Assembly (NCBI GenBank): GCA_018064345.1
Contig: JAGHVK010000033.1
Coordinates: 1-64,000, forward strand
Direction: 5' to 3'
Length of the DNA: 64,000 nucleotides
Origin: Candidatus Cacconaster merdequi
GTDB taxonomy: Bacteria; Bacteroidota; Bacteroidia; Bacteroidales; UBA932
Below are positions 1 through 10,244 of this stretch, in pieces. The translations under genes were made by a program, and so were the position numbers. The notes under the pieces were generated by a model. That model made no database searches. It was given only the letters and a program-made list of their open reading frames with translations, and was not told the origin of the DNA. Within the stretch, counting starts at the first letter, position 1. Each line of letters starts with the position of its first letter.

Positions 1-19
1 AAAATGCGTCTGGATATCA

Positions 20-73
20 AAAACTCATTGGAAAAAGTGTGACGAAATGGCTAAAACTCGTTGAAAAAAGTGT
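20..73 (+). repeat. Two 21-nt imperfect direct repeats (20-40 and 53-73), 33-bp period, upstream of DUF4143 ATPase
   Basis: AAAACTCATTGGAAAAAGTGT and AAAACTCGTTGAAAAAAGTGT read directly from the sequence. Confidence 0.75.
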
Positions 74-102
74 ATATTTGTTGCTGGATAACATTGAAAA
101 TC

Positions 103-1536
103 ATGTTGAAAAGAAAGATTGAAGATACTCTCATCGAGTGGAAAAACAGGCCTGAGCACAAACCCCTTGTTATAATGGGCATCCGCCAATGTGGAAAGAC
201 ATTTATCGCAAAGCATTTTGCGACGGAGAACTATAAGAATGTAGTGTATATGAACTTCATCAAAGAGCCGGAGCGAATCAATGCATTTACGGGTTCAAAG
301 GACGTGGATAACATATTGCTTAATCTTTCTGCACAGATTAAAGGAGTCAAATTCCTCCCGGGAAAGACTTGCCTCATCTTTGATGAGATCCGGGAATGCC
401 CTGAAGCAAGAACCTCGCTCAAATTTTTCAAAGAGGATGGCCGTTTCGATGTGATTGCTGCCGGCTCTCTGCTGGGCGTTCTAGGCTATGGCGATGAGTT
501 AAGGAAAAGACGTCGCAAGTTGATTCATAAAGAAGATCCTGGGATAAATTCAGTTCCCGTCGGAAGCGAGGATATTATTGAAATGTATCCGCTGGATTTC
601 GAAGAGTTTCTTTGGGCAAACGGTCTTAACCCAGAAGTCATTGATGCTCTCAGGAAGTGTTGCAAGGAAGAGACACCGGTACCAGACGGGATCCATGTCG
701 CACTAAAGAGCTATCTGAATCTTTATGTTGCAATTGGTGGCCTGCCTGCTCCTATCAATGCTTTCCTGTCTACCAATAACATGAATGCCGTAAGCAAAGA
801 GTACCAGGACATCATCAAGGAATATCGCGATGATATGGTCAAGTATGCTCCGGACAAGGATAAACCACACATCAGGGAGTGTTTCAAATCAATTCCAAAA
901 CAGCTTGCCAAGGATAACAAGAAATTTCAATACAGCATAGTCAAACCCGGAGGACGTAGCGAAACATATATTGGATCTATTCAGTGGTTGGAGGATGCCG
1001 GCATCATCTGCCGTTGCTATAATACAGACATCACCGGTCTTCCGATGGAAGGGAACGCAAAGGACAATGTTTTCAAGGTGTACACGGCAGATATCGGACT
1101 TCTCATTGAAATGCTTGGTCCCGGGACACGGGCAGACATTCTGCAGGGCAATCTTGGCGGTTTCAAGGGGGCGATCTATGAGAACCTGATGGCAGACACG
1201 CTCCACAAGAAACGCCAGAATTTATACTATTTTCAAAAGGATTCGGGCCTTGAACTGGACTTTCTTGTACGAATGAAAGGAGAATGTGTACCGCTTGAAG
1301 TCAAAGCAAAATCAGCCCAAGCAAAAAGCGCACAGACAGTCTTGAAGCATCCTGACAAATATGGAGTAAAACAGATCATTAAATTCGGAGACTATAATGT
1401 TGGCCGGGACGGTCAATTGCTGACTCTCCCCTCCTATATGCAGTTCCTGCTGGATCTTGAGCCTGAAGATATAATACTTGAGCCTATCGATGTCGACGCA
1501 GTGAATGCAATGGCGAGAGAAATATTATACCAATAA
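103..1536 (+). CDS. AAA ATPase with DUF4143-type C-terminal domain
   Basis: MLKRKIEDTLIEWKNRPEHKPLVIMGIRQCGKTFIA (Walker A), LIFDEI (Walker B), C-terminal FLVRMKGECVPLEVKA; start placed at MLKRK because a -7-like TATATTTG lies at about 74. Confidence 0.88.
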   Translation: MLKRKIEDTLIEWKNRPEHKPLVIMGIRQCGKTFIAKHFATENYKNVVYMNFIKEPERINAFTGSKDVDNILLNLSAQIKGVKFLPGKTCLIFDEIRECPEARTSLKFFKEDGRFDVIAAGSLLGVLGYGDELRKRRRKLIHKEDPGINSVPVGSEDIIEMYPLDFEEFLWANGLNPEVIDALRKCCKEETPVPDGIHVALKSYLNLYVAIGGLPAPINAFLSTNNMNAVSKEYQDIIKEYRDDMVKYAPDKDKPHIRECFKSIPKQLAKDNKKFQYSIVKPGGRSETYIGSIQWLEDAGIICRCYNTDITGLPMEGNAKDNVFKVYTADIGLLIEMLGPGTRADILQGNLGGFKGAIYENLMADTLHKKRQNLYYFQKDSGLELDFLVRMKGECVPLEVKAKSAQAKSAQTVLKHPDKYGVKQIIKFGDYNVGRDGQLLTLPSYMQFLLDLEPEDIILEPIDVDAVNAMAREILYQ

Positions 1537-1670
1537 GAACGATCCTCCCCAGAAATTGATATTGGGATCCCTTTATTATCACGACTATTGGCCACATAAT
1601 TAATATCTTCAGGAAATTAGGGATTACCTAACAAAACAAGTTTTCTATTCATATCTCCAATTAAAGATTC

Positions 1671-2027
1671 CTATATTTGCTGCTTCAGCTCGTTCTCAAT
1701 CTCCTCAATTGAAGGTAGGCTATGTTTGTAGTCGTCCGGTAGGATATTGACACCTTCGAAGCCGGAAATCCCCAATGGCTGATTATAGCCTTCAAGGGAA
1801 TACTGAGCATAGACATCATCCTTGCTCTTGCAGATTAGCAGACCAATAGTCGGGTTGTCACCCTCGCGTTTGAGTAGATGATTAGCGCAGGAAACATAGG
1901 CGCTCAGTTGTCCGAGGAAAGAACCTTCAAACTTGGTTGTCTTGACTTCTACGACAACGTAACAATGCGCGAATGTATTGTAAAACAGCAAATCCACGAA
2001 ATTTCTATTTGCTCCACGCATCTTCAA
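1671..2027 (-). pseudogene. C-terminal fragment of a DUF1016/YhcG-type PDDEXK nuclease
   Basis: NFVDLLFYN...YVVVEVKTTKFEGSFLGQLSAYV matches only the C-terminal nuclease part; N-terminal half absent. Confidence 0.65.
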
Positions 2028-2076
2028 TGAGTTTCATTGCATCAGCCGTCAGCCTTTTTGATCTTGATACAGCCTT

Positions 2077-2664
2077 TCAAAATTCTTTAAGCTGTGGCTT
2101 GACGTCCTCGACCTCTTTGCTCGACTTGATTATGGACATTATGCCGGAAAAGTGGTAACTGAGCGTTTTGCTTACTTCTTCTTCCGGGAAGTCCTCCGGA
2201 TGCCTTACACAGAGTGCAGCTATGCCGCAGGCGACAGGCCACATCTGGCGGACAAGCAGATTGGCCTGTTCCGGGCTTAGGCCATAACCCTGCTCGACCG
2301 AGCCCAGACATTCCCTTGCAACGCTTTTCGCAATCTCGGGACGTGCATCTTTCCCGAGAAACAGCATCTGGAAGACATTCGGGTCTTCCTTCGCGAAGGC
2401 AACAAGTCTCAGACCGAATTCCTTGAACGCGGGGAAATAGTCCGTGACACCTTCCATTCTGGCGGTGAAGGTCTTCTCCCCCGCTGTGCGTATGGCATCC
2501 ATCACCTCGTTCATATCCTTGAACATCGTGAACATAGGGCTGGACGAGGTTCCGAGCTCCTTTCCCAGAGCCCTGGCACTGACCGCATCGAATCCGCTGG
2601 TCCTCACTATCCTCAGACCGGCGGCAACAATATCATCCTTGGAAAATCTCGGTTGTCTTGGCAT
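2077..2664 (-). CDS. TetR/AcrR-family transcriptional regulator
   Basis: N-terminal HTH SKDDIVAAGLRIVRTSGFDAVSARALGKELGTSSSPMFTMFKDMNEV; divergent from the outer-membrane gene at 2841. Confidence 0.9.
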   Translation of the reverse strand: MPRQPRFSKDDIVAAGLRIVRTSGFDAVSARALGKELGTSSSPMFTMFKDMNEVMDAIRTAGEKTFTARMEGVTDYFPAFKEFGLRLVAFAKEDPNVFQMLFLGKDARPEIAKSVARECLGSVEQGYGLSPEQANLLVRQMWPVACGIAALCVRHPEDFPEEEVSKTLSYHFSGIMSIIKSSKEVEDVKPQLKEF

Positions 2665-2768
2665 ATATCAAACAATCGTTATATAACACGATGTAAAGAT
2701 ACAATTATATCCCGGAATTATAAAATAACAAATGTAAGATAACGAGTGTTAGATTATAGAAAATATTG

Positions 2769-2776
2769 TATCTTTG
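2769..2776 (+). promoter_or_regulatory. Bacteroidota -7-like box TATCTTTG
   Basis: TAnnTTTG match upstream of the 2841 gene. Confidence 0.5.
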
Positions 2777-2804
2777 CAGCCGCTAGAAACAGATATATCG
2801 AACA

Positions 2805-2828
2805 AGAACCTGTTTTGAAATGGTTCTA
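2805..2828 (+). repeat. Dispersed palindromic element, copy a
   Basis: AGAACCTGTTTTGAAATGGTTCTA. Confidence 0.8.
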
Positions 2829-2840
2829 AAGAGAAAAGGA

Positions 2841-5189
2841 ATGAAAAAGAAGGTTTCAATGTCCTTAATAGCAGTCTTGCTGCCAATAGCCGCGTTCGCG
2901 GCCGGTGACTGGAAAGGGAAAGTGGTGGATGAGAAAGGTGAGCCCGTCCCGTTCGCAAACGTAGTAGCCGTTTCAAAGACAGATTCTACTATGACATCCG
3001 GAGCAACAACAGCCGAGGACGGCTCGTTCCGCATAGTGACAGATGCAAAGAATCAACTGCTTATGGTGTCGATGATAGGGTACAAGACTCGTTATGTGAC
3101 ACCTTCCGACAACATTACCATTACGCTTGACGATGACACTCAAGTCCTCGAAGGCGCAGTCGTATCTGCCGTTATCCCGAAGACCACGCTCTCCGGAGAG
3201 GGGCTGCAGACCTCGGTGCGCGGGACAGTACTTGAGAACGTCGGCACCGCCAACGATGTCCTGTCGCGCACTCCCGGGATAATCAGGAGCAAGGACGGAC
3301 TGCAGGTCGTGGGAAAAGGAGCTCCACTTGTATATATCAACGGCAGAAAGGTCTCGGACATAACGGAACTGGACCGTCTGCAAAGCAACGAAATCCAGAG
3401 CGTGGAAGTGATAACCGACCCTGGGGCACAGTACAGCGCGAGCGTGCACTGCGTAGTGCGTATCCGTACCATAAAGCACCAGGGCGACGGATTCGGGTTC
3501 AATGCCGGTATGACAGACGAGCAGTCTCTGCACAGCGGCTACAACGATCCTTCCGGATATCTTAATGCAAACTACCGCCATGACGGACTGGACATTTTTG
3601 CCGGCGTGAATGCGTTGAAAAACACGTCACGTCAGGAAAGCGATATGTACCAGCAGACATTCGGGACTCCTGCGTTCAAACAGGAGGGTACCTTGGATTT
3701 CGTCCAGAAGATGACACAGACAGGCGTGAACGGCGGGCTGAACTGGCAGATTTCCGACCACCATACCCTCGGAATCCGGGCAGAGGCCGGGATGAAGCCC
3801 AAAGTGGACGTACATCAGCTGATTGACGAAGACATATTTGAGGGAGGCATCCTGACGGACCATCTTACCGCTGAAGGCGACCATCACAATGACAATATGC
3901 CTTTCGGCTTATCGGTCAATGCATACTATAACGGACAAGCCGGAAAGTTGGGGATAGACTTCAATGCCGATTACTACGGTATGAGGACTTCGCAGAATGC
4001 GCACACAATGGAAAAGAGCGCTATGGGACAGGACGACGACATAAGATACATATCCCACAGCGACAGCAGAATGTATGCAGCTAAGCTCGTGATATCCTAT
4101 CCGTTATGGAAAGGTAAGCTCCAGGCCGGTACCGAGGACGTCTTTTCGCGCATGGATGATGACTACACTATCAGCAACGTCTCTGTACCTTCGTCTGCAT
4201 TAAATGTTAACGAGGACAACGTCGCTTTCTTCGCCACTTACGGTTTCTATCTGCAGAAAGTCGGGCAGTTCAGCGCGGGAGTGCGTTATGAGCACGTGAA
4301 CTACGTCTATGAAGACCTGAAAGGATTTGATGACCTGCACAGAAGGTATGACAATGTTTTCCCGACGTTTTCCTATTCCAATGCCTTCGGTCCCGTCCAG
4401 TTGCAGCTGAGCTATTCCACCAAGACCTACAGACCAGACTTCGAGTTACTGAGCAGTGCGGTGGAATACCACAGCCGATACATTTACCAGAGCGGAAACG
4501 CAAAGCTCCAGCCGCAGACCAACCACGCCCTTGGACTGAACGTAAACTGGAAATGGCTCACTATGGTGACGAACTATTCAAGGGCGGAAGACGCCTTCGC
4601 CACTTGGTCGGAACTCTACAACGACAAAGGCGTGGTGCTGGTCCACCCCGCAAACATCGACCGACCGGTAAGGAGACTGGCCTGTTTCGTGAACGCTGCT
4701 CCGACCATCGGCATCTGGACAATGAATTATACCGCCGGAGTGCAGCAGCAATGGCTTACGCTGGATATGACAGATCCGCGAGAGCCCTCCGGGAGCCGGG
4801 AAGTGTCATTCAGCGACAAGCCGATGTTCGCCGCCCGGCTGTTTAACACACTGCAGCTGAAGAATGACTGGCAGATAGAGCTCGGGGCGGAATTCTACAG
4901 CAGGTCCTATTCGCAGAACGCCGAACAGACAAACAACTATCTGGATGTCTCCGCCGCAATCCAGAAATCTTTCCTGGAGAAAGCCCTGGTCCTCAGACTG
5001 GAAGGGACCGACCTCGCAGACCTTGCCAGATACAATGTAATGACCGACTGCGGAAGCCATATCATCAGACAGACCAACCGTATGGACCGCCAGAGGATAA
5101 AGCTGTCCATCAGGTACAGCTTCAACACAGCCCAAAGCAAATACAAAGGCACTGGTGCCGGAACTGATGTAAGAAGCAGAATGAAATAG
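2841..5189 (+). CDS. TonB-dependent-receptor-like outer-membrane beta-barrel protein
   Basis: Signal peptide, carboxypeptidase-like domain (GKVVDEKGEPVPFANVVAVS), plug-like region (TPGIIRSKDGLQVVGKGAPLVYINGRKV), barrel. ORF-track start at 2820 lies inside the repeat; MKKKVSM at 2841 preferred. Confidence 0.85.
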   Translation: MKKKVSMSLIAVLLPIAAFAAGDWKGKVVDEKGEPVPFANVVAVSKTDSTMTSGATTAEDGSFRIVTDAKNQLLMVSMIGYKTRYVTPSDNITITLDDDTQVLEGAVVSAVIPKTTLSGEGLQTSVRGTVLENVGTANDVLSRTPGIIRSKDGLQVVGKGAPLVYINGRKVSDITELDRLQSNEIQSVEVITDPGAQYSASVHCVVRIRTIKHQGDGFGFNAGMTDEQSLHSGYNDPSGYLNANYRHDGLDIFAGVNALKNTSRQESDMYQQTFGTPAFKQEGTLDFVQKMTQTGVNGGLNWQISDHHTLGIRAEAGMKPKVDVHQLIDEDIFEGGILTDHLTAEGDHHNDNMPFGLSVNAYYNGQAGKLGIDFNADYYGMRTSQNAHTMEKSAMGQDDDIRYISHSDSRMYAAKLVISYPLWKGKLQAGTEDVFSRMDDDYTISNVSVPSSALNVNEDNVAFFATYGFYLQKVGQFSAGVRYEHVNYVYEDLKGFDDLHRRYDNVFPTFSYSNAFGPVQLQLSYSTKTYRPDFELLSSAVEYHSRYIYQSGNAKLQPQTNHALGLNVNWKWLTMVTNYSRAEDAFATWSELYNDKGVVLVHPANIDRPVRRLACFVNAAPTIGIWTMNYTAGVQQQWLTLDMTDPREPSGSREVSFSDKPMFAARLFNTLQLKNDWQIELGAEFYSRSYSQNAEQTNNYLDVSAAIQKSFLEKALVLRLEGTDLADLARYNVMTDCGSHIIRQTNRMDRQRIKLSIRYSFNTAQSKYKGTGAGTDVRSRMK

Positions 5190-5301
5190 CTGCTTATGTT
5201 ATAACAGAAAGACTGAATCTCAAGCCCTGGCGTGAAACGGACGCTGAGGTGCTGTTCACCCACATGCGCTCGACGTTGCCGATAGGTTATGAGCCTGGCT
5301 T

Positions 5302-6168
5302 CTAATGGACAAACATTCTTCCTTCATCAAAATCAAAAGCTACGGCTGAATTGAAAAATGGCAATCCGAGAAATCCCATCTCTTTTATTGCATTCATTTT
5401 TCCGGTCAGCCCGATGGAGACATCATCATACTCTTGCCCACAGACAGTGACGGCATCTGCATAGATACCCTGAGCCACAACATTGCCATTTGCATCGCGT
5501 GCATCCCGAGGTATGATTTTCCCCTTTCTGATTGCGTTGCTGACGCTTCTATGCTGGCTCATAAGGAAAGCCAACATCGGATTTCCGAAATCCACAATAA
5601 GATTTCCCTTGAGCACAGCCTTATTGCCTTGGGAAGATATCGCCATCTTCGCCTTCACAACGGGGAACCCTGTTTTCTTGTCAAGATGCAACTTATAGCA
5701 CTTACCTGTGTTCTCGGCCGCCTCACCGATTGACAGCCGGCCATTCAGAATGTCCACAGAGACCGTCCTGCGGCCTGACTCACCATAGAGATTCTGAACA
5801 GGAAGGCTGATTCCGTCAAAACCCTTCAGTATGAAGATGGGGCCGCAATATTTGTCCAGACCTATCTGAAGCGCTCCATTGGCCTTGTATGTAATCTCGT
5901 ACATGTTGTTGAGCAGCCTGATCCTGGCCTGGGATGGTTCAAACACCAAGTCGCCCCCGGCTAAGGCTCTTTCGTAGAAATCCTGGCCTATCAACAGAGC
6001 CGGTATTCCAGATTCAACCATTATTCCGCAACTCTCTCCACATATTGCAGCCGTCATGAACAAATGTCCGTTACGGCGGTCAAGCTCGTATGAATGGACA
6101 TTCTGACCATACGAAACAGCAAAGAAGAATAAAGAGAATACCAATGATACGATTTTTGCTCCCATCAC
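5302..6168 (-). CDS. Exported protein with retropepsin-like organisation
   Basis: Signal peptide; C-terminal MGFLGLPFFNSAVAFDFDEGRMFV resembles retropepsin ends; candidate active-site motif is ESG rather than DTG/DSG. Confidence 0.5.
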   Translation of the reverse strand: MMGAKIVSLVFSLFFFAVSYGQNVHSYELDRRNGHLFMTAAICGESCGIMVESGIPALLIGQDFYERALAGGDLVFEPSQARIRLLNNMYEITYKANGALQIGLDKYCGPIFILKGFDGISLPVQNLYGESGRRTVSVDILNGRLSIGEAAENTGKCYKLHLDKKTGFPVVKAKMAISSQGNKAVLKGNLIVDFGNPMLAFLMSQHRSVSNAIRKGKIIPRDARDANGNVVAQGIYADAVTVCGQEYDDVSIGLTGKMNAIKEMGFLGLPFFNSAVAFDFDEGRMFVH

Positions 6169-6175
6169 GTAATTT

Positions 6176-6186
6176 AGAACCTGTTT
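6176..6186 (-). repeat. Dispersed element half-site (copy g) in the leader of the 6168 gene
   Basis: AGAACCTGTTT on + strand; CAAAGTTA (TAACTTTG on -) box at 6195-6202. Confidence 0.45.
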
Positions 6187-6339
6187 ATATCGTCCAAAGT
6201 TACAAAAAACATATAAGAAGCTGTTTTACAATGAAGATTTTTTTGAATATCCGAATAAAAGGCGTAATATTGTATTGGCAAAACAGTCGTAATTGTTATC
6301 AAAATGACAACAAAAGCTGGCTTCTGAATCAACAATAAT

Positions 6340-7674
6340 ATGATTATCGAACGTAATGACTATGTGGCACGCCTGATGGCGGCGCGGCTGAACGGGAAAA
6401 TCAAAGTAATTTCCGGAATCCACCAGTCCGGGAAGTCGTTTCTCCTGACAAACCTGTACAAAGGCAGACTGATTGAAGAAGGCATTCCCGATGATTCCTT
6501 CATCGAAATCTCACTTGAGCGGAAAGCCGACATCAAGTACCGGAACCCACATAAGCTTTACGACTATGTCATAGAGCGTACTTCTGATACAGAAAGAAAG
6601 TTTTACGTTTTCATCGACGGAATAGAACTCGCACGCAAAGTCAAGAACGGAAGCGGGAGCATAAGTGAAGACCAGGTGGATGAGGAGTACATGGACCTGA
6701 TGTACACCACTGTCTATGACATCCTCAATGACCTGCTTGACAGGCCGAACCTCGACATATACATTACGGCCTCCAACTCACGGTTGATCTCTGAAAATAT
6801 AGCCGTAAACTTGAGCGGCGGAATCACTGAGATAAAGGTGATGCCTCTTTCTTTTGCCGAATACCTCTCCACCAGTCCGAACGACAGGAAAGATGCTCTG
6901 GAGGAGTATATCCGGTACGGAGGTATGCCCGCAGCAGTCCTTGAACCTGACGAAGAGAAGAAGAGGAAGTACCTTCAGACATTGTTCGACGATGTTTTCC
7001 TGAAGGACGTTACCCGACGGTACAATCTGAAGAACAATGCAATCCTCAACCCTCTGCTTGACACACTGGCATCTTCCGTAGGCTCATTGACCAATCCTAC
7101 AAAACTTGCCGGCCGGTCGGGAGTGCTGATGGAGCAGGCACCATCTCATTCGACAATAACAAGATACCTTGATTACCTTGAAGAGACTTTCCTGTTCCAG
7201 GGGGCAAGGCGTTGGGACATAAGGGGGCATCAATATTTCGACAGCATTCTGAAATATTACGCAACGGACACAGGTCTGAACAATGCCAGACTGCAGTTCT
7301 CTCAGGAAGAGAGGGCCGGCCTGCTTGAAAACGTCATCTACAACGAACTCATACGCAGAGGATACAGCGTCGATGTAGGGATAGTTGAACTGACAAGAGT
7401 CGTAAGCGGCAGACGGAAGCAGTCGCAGCACGAAGTAAACTTCGTCGTAAATACCGGGAAAACAAAACTATACATACAGTCCGCCCTAAGTGTGGACACG
7501 CCTCAGGAAAAGGAGACGGTGACCTTCGCTCTCAAGAACACTTTCGACTTCTTCCAGCGGATAGTTGTTCTGGACGGGAACGACGAACCTTGGTACGATG
7601 ACGAAGGGATAATGTATATAGGAATCATCCCATTCCTGCTGCTGCCTATGGCAGACGAGGCTCTGAAACTCTGA
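6340..7674 (+). CDS. AAA ATPase with DUF4143-type C-terminal domain
   Basis: VISGIHQSGKSFLLTNLYKGRL (Walker A), MPLSFAEYL, ENVIYNELIRRGYSVDVG. Confidence 0.88.
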   Translation: MIIERNDYVARLMAARLNGKIKVISGIHQSGKSFLLTNLYKGRLIEEGIPDDSFIEISLERKADIKYRNPHKLYDYVIERTSDTERKFYVFIDGIELARKVKNGSGSISEDQVDEEYMDLMYTTVYDILNDLLDRPNLDIYITASNSRLISENIAVNLSGGITEIKVMPLSFAEYLSTSPNDRKDALEEYIRYGGMPAAVLEPDEEKKRKYLQTLFDDVFLKDVTRRYNLKNNAILNPLLDTLASSVGSLTNPTKLAGRSGVLMEQAPSHSTITRYLDYLEETFLFQGARRWDIRGHQYFDSILKYYATDTGLNNARLQFSQEERAGLLENVIYNELIRRGYSVDVGIVELTRVVSGRRKQSQHEVNFVVNTGKTKLYIQSALSVDTPQEKETVTFALKNTFDFFQRIVVLDGNDEPWYDDEGIMYIGIIPFLLLPMADEALKL

Positions 7675-7704
7675 CACTCTGCCCGGCCCGGGCCCGGGTC
7701 AGGG

Positions 7705-9426
7705 TCAGAATGGTTTTGACAGAGGTACCGGCTCGTCGCTTACAAGGCGGAAAAGAGATGGGTCACGCATGACTGCATCCAGTTCGTATGGCTCTCCGTC
7801 AATGGTTATCTCGTGCCATATCAGCCTCGTGCCGTGACTGTAATCGGAATAGAAGTCAGCGTGACGCAGGAAAAGAGGCTGTTGCGCATGTCCGTCAGGA
7901 TGGTGCCAGCCATAGATTGCAATGTTGTGCTCGTACTGTGGGTTGCTGTCGATGAAATCGGTCTGGACCAGATCTTTCTTCAAACCTGATATGAACTGTC
8001 CGAAGTGGTATCCCTTGGCCTTGTAGAGAGCCTTGATGGCGTTATTATGGTCCTGGAACACAATCGGAAGTGAATTTCTTCCCCTCAACGGGCGGAACGG
8101 GAAAATGTCGAGCGCACCCTCTGCAACATCATTGATTCGATCGACCAGGAAAGTCGTAGGAAGAGTGCAGTTCATAGCTGAAGCCACCTTCTTTGACGAG
8201 ATGATGCCCATAGGCATTCTTACGAAATCGTCACTGGTACCCACGGCAAGGTAGTCAGGAAGAGTCCAAAAAGCGACGGTATGTCCCAGACGGTCGTATT
8301 CTATCTTCTTGAAGAATCGCAGCGAATCAGGGACATCGCCCGCAAGGAGAGCCGCGGCAGTCTTCTCTTCAAAATCCCAGAAATCCATATCGTCTATGGA
8401 CTCCACGTAATCCCAGCCCGTAAGTCCTGTACCTTTATGTTCGGCAAGATATGGCAGCGGCATAAGGCCTGCCTCCTTCACTTCGCGGCTGTTGCAACCG
8501 GCATCACAGATGTACTGCAGGTATGCTCTTTCTCCCCAGAAGGTATATCCGACACCCTCCTTGTCCGTGCCGGACCAGTTGGCATCAATGAAGCCGTTGC
8601 TTGCCACGAGCACAGTGTGGTAAATCTTTCCTTCAGGGTTCTTGATCAGCTTGAAGGAAATCCGTCCTTTCAACGCACGATACTCCTCACGCTGCTGATC
8701 CTCGTACTTCTTGAAGCGGAAAGTTCTGGAGAGGTCTTTCACCATAGCGTGACTGCGGCCCCAGGTGCCTCCCTCCTTCGATACAAGAGGCTTTCCTTCA
8801 TATATCACAGTAATATCCTCATAAGATATCACACTGAGAAAGTGGTTCCTGTCCTTGAGCCATTTCGCAAGTTTCTCCCTGTGCACCTCCTCAAGATAGC
8901 CGTATGTACTGTCAAGGAAAATGAAACGGTCTATCCTTTCATTGATGGGCGATGCAGTGCGGATATATTCGAAGAGGAAATATCCTCCTCCTGAATGGCT
9001 GCTGAGTGTCACGGACGGGTTGTACTGACCGTACATACCTGATATGTCGCTTATTATGGCCTCCAAAGTCTCAGGCAGGATATCAGCGTGACGGTGACGC
9101 CACGAAGTCCACGAGCGCTTCTTGTCCATCAGATAGACAGTTATGTAATTCTTTGACGGATCGTTGGCACGCAGGAACTTTGTCTGTGCAGAGATATGCT
9201 GGATGTCGAAGTGCCAGTCATCTTCCGGATAGCGCCACTTGCCGGCAGTCCATTCAATGCTGTTGCCGTTAGGAAGTGCATAGAAAATTATTTCCGTAGG
9301 TTTTGCAGGATCAAGCATCTGCGGAGTCTCAACGGTGACGTTCACCTCCGGATATTTGTCATTCAAGGTATAAGTGCCGAGCAGACTGGAAATTGCAACG
9401 GCAAGGGAGAACAGTAGCTGTGTCAT
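7705..9426 (-). CDS. Secreted protein with alpha/beta-hydrolase-like features
   Basis: Signal peptide; GYLEEV context and SSHSGGGYF nucleophile-elbow-like motif. Confidence 0.55.
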   Translation of the reverse strand: MTQLLFSLAVAISSLLGTYTLNDKYPEVNVTVETPQMLDPAKPTEIIFYALPNGNSIEWTAGKWRYPEDDWHFDIQHISAQTKFLRANDPSKNYITVYLMDKKRSWTSWRHRHADILPETLEAIISDISGMYGQYNPSVTLSSHSGGGYFLFEYIRTASPINERIDRFIFLDSTYGYLEEVHREKLAKWLKDRNHFLSVISYEDITVIYEGKPLVSKEGGTWGRSHAMVKDLSRTFRFKKYEDQQREEYRALKGRISFKLIKNPEGKIYHTVLVASNGFIDANWSGTDKEGVGYTFWGERAYLQYICDAGCNSREVKEAGLMPLPYLAEHKGTGLTGWDYVESIDDMDFWDFEEKTAAALLAGDVPDSLRFFKKIEYDRLGHTVAFWTLPDYLAVGTSDDFVRMPMGIISSKKVASAMNCTLPTTFLVDRINDVAEGALDIFPFRPLRGRNSLPIVFQDHNNAIKALYKAKGYHFGQFISGLKKDLVQTDFIDSNPQYEHNIAIYGWHHPDGHAQQPLFLRHADFYSDYSHGTRLIWHEITIDGEPYELDAVMRDPSLFRLVSDEPVPLSKPF

Positions 9427-9460
9427 ATTCAGTAAAGACTATATCAGTTTACAAAAAGTT

Positions 9461-10159
9461 CTATTTCTTTTTGGCAGGCTTCTCATATTCCAGCCTTACC
9501 TGATTGCTTATGGCAGCAATCTCTGCGCGACGTGAAGGCATATGGGACTTCACCCAGTCGGGAGTTCGTTTCAGAGGGTTGGGCAGGCAGCAGGCAAGGG
9601 CCGATGCGTTGACAAGAGAGACCTTCGAGGCCGGACATTTGAAATAATGCTGCGAGGCGGCCTCCGCACCATAAATGCCTGGGCCAAGCTCCACTATGTT
9701 GAAATATACCTCCAGAATACGCCTCTTCCCCCAAATCGTTTCTATCAGCACAGTATAGTAAGCTTCAAGCCCTTTGCGAACCCAGGTCCTCGAGCACCAG
9801 GTGAAACAGTTTTTTGCCGTCTGCTGGGATATGGTGCTGCAACCGCGCAGTGGACTGCCCTTCTTCTTGTGTTTCTCCTGCATCTTCTCCAGTTCCACAA
9901 GGTCGAAGCCTTTATGCTCGAAGAACCTTGCATCCTCAGAGGTTATCACTGAACTTATCAGATCCTTCGAGACATCTTCCAACGGAATCCACTTCCTTGT
10001 TGCAGCCTCGAAGAGACTGCCGGTGCCCTGCACGCTCCGCTTTATCATAAGCGGGGTGACCTTGACGGGCAGCCACTTGCCGCAGATGACAAGAAGCAGG
10101 CTGAGAGCCACGAAGCAGAGCGGCACATACAGGAAGATCAGCTTCAGAATCTTTTTCAT
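9461..10159 (-). CDS. mtgA: Monofunctional biosynthetic peptidoglycan transglycosylase
   Basis: SVITSEDARFFEHKGFD...GCSTISQQTAKN...RILEVYFNIVELGPGIYG GT51 motifs. Confidence 0.93.
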   Translation of the reverse strand: MKKILKLIFLYVPLCFVALSLLLVICGKWLPVKVTPLMIKRSVQGTGSLFEAATRKWIPLEDVSKDLISSVITSEDARFFEHKGFDLVELEKMQEKHKKKGSPLRGCSTISQQTAKNCFTWCSRTWVRKGLEAYYTVLIETIWGKRRILEVYFNIVELGPGIYGAEAASQHYFKCPASKVSLVNASALACCLPNPLKRTPDWVKSHMPSRRAEIAAISNQVRLEYEKPAKKK

Positions 10160-10244
10160 CAATGCAAATTTAGCAAATATGCTATCTATTTCAACCGTTT
10201 TGGCTAACTTTGTATCCAGAAGAACGTACAAATATATCAACGAT

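Noticed and set aside
7681-7705. CCCGGCCCGGGCCCGGG palindromic GC run between convergent genes
   Set aside because: Most simply part of a bidirectional terminator; arms too ambiguous to define by eye.
8281-8994. 237-aa plus-strand ORF
   Set aside because: Antisense to the well-supported 7705..9426 secreted protein.
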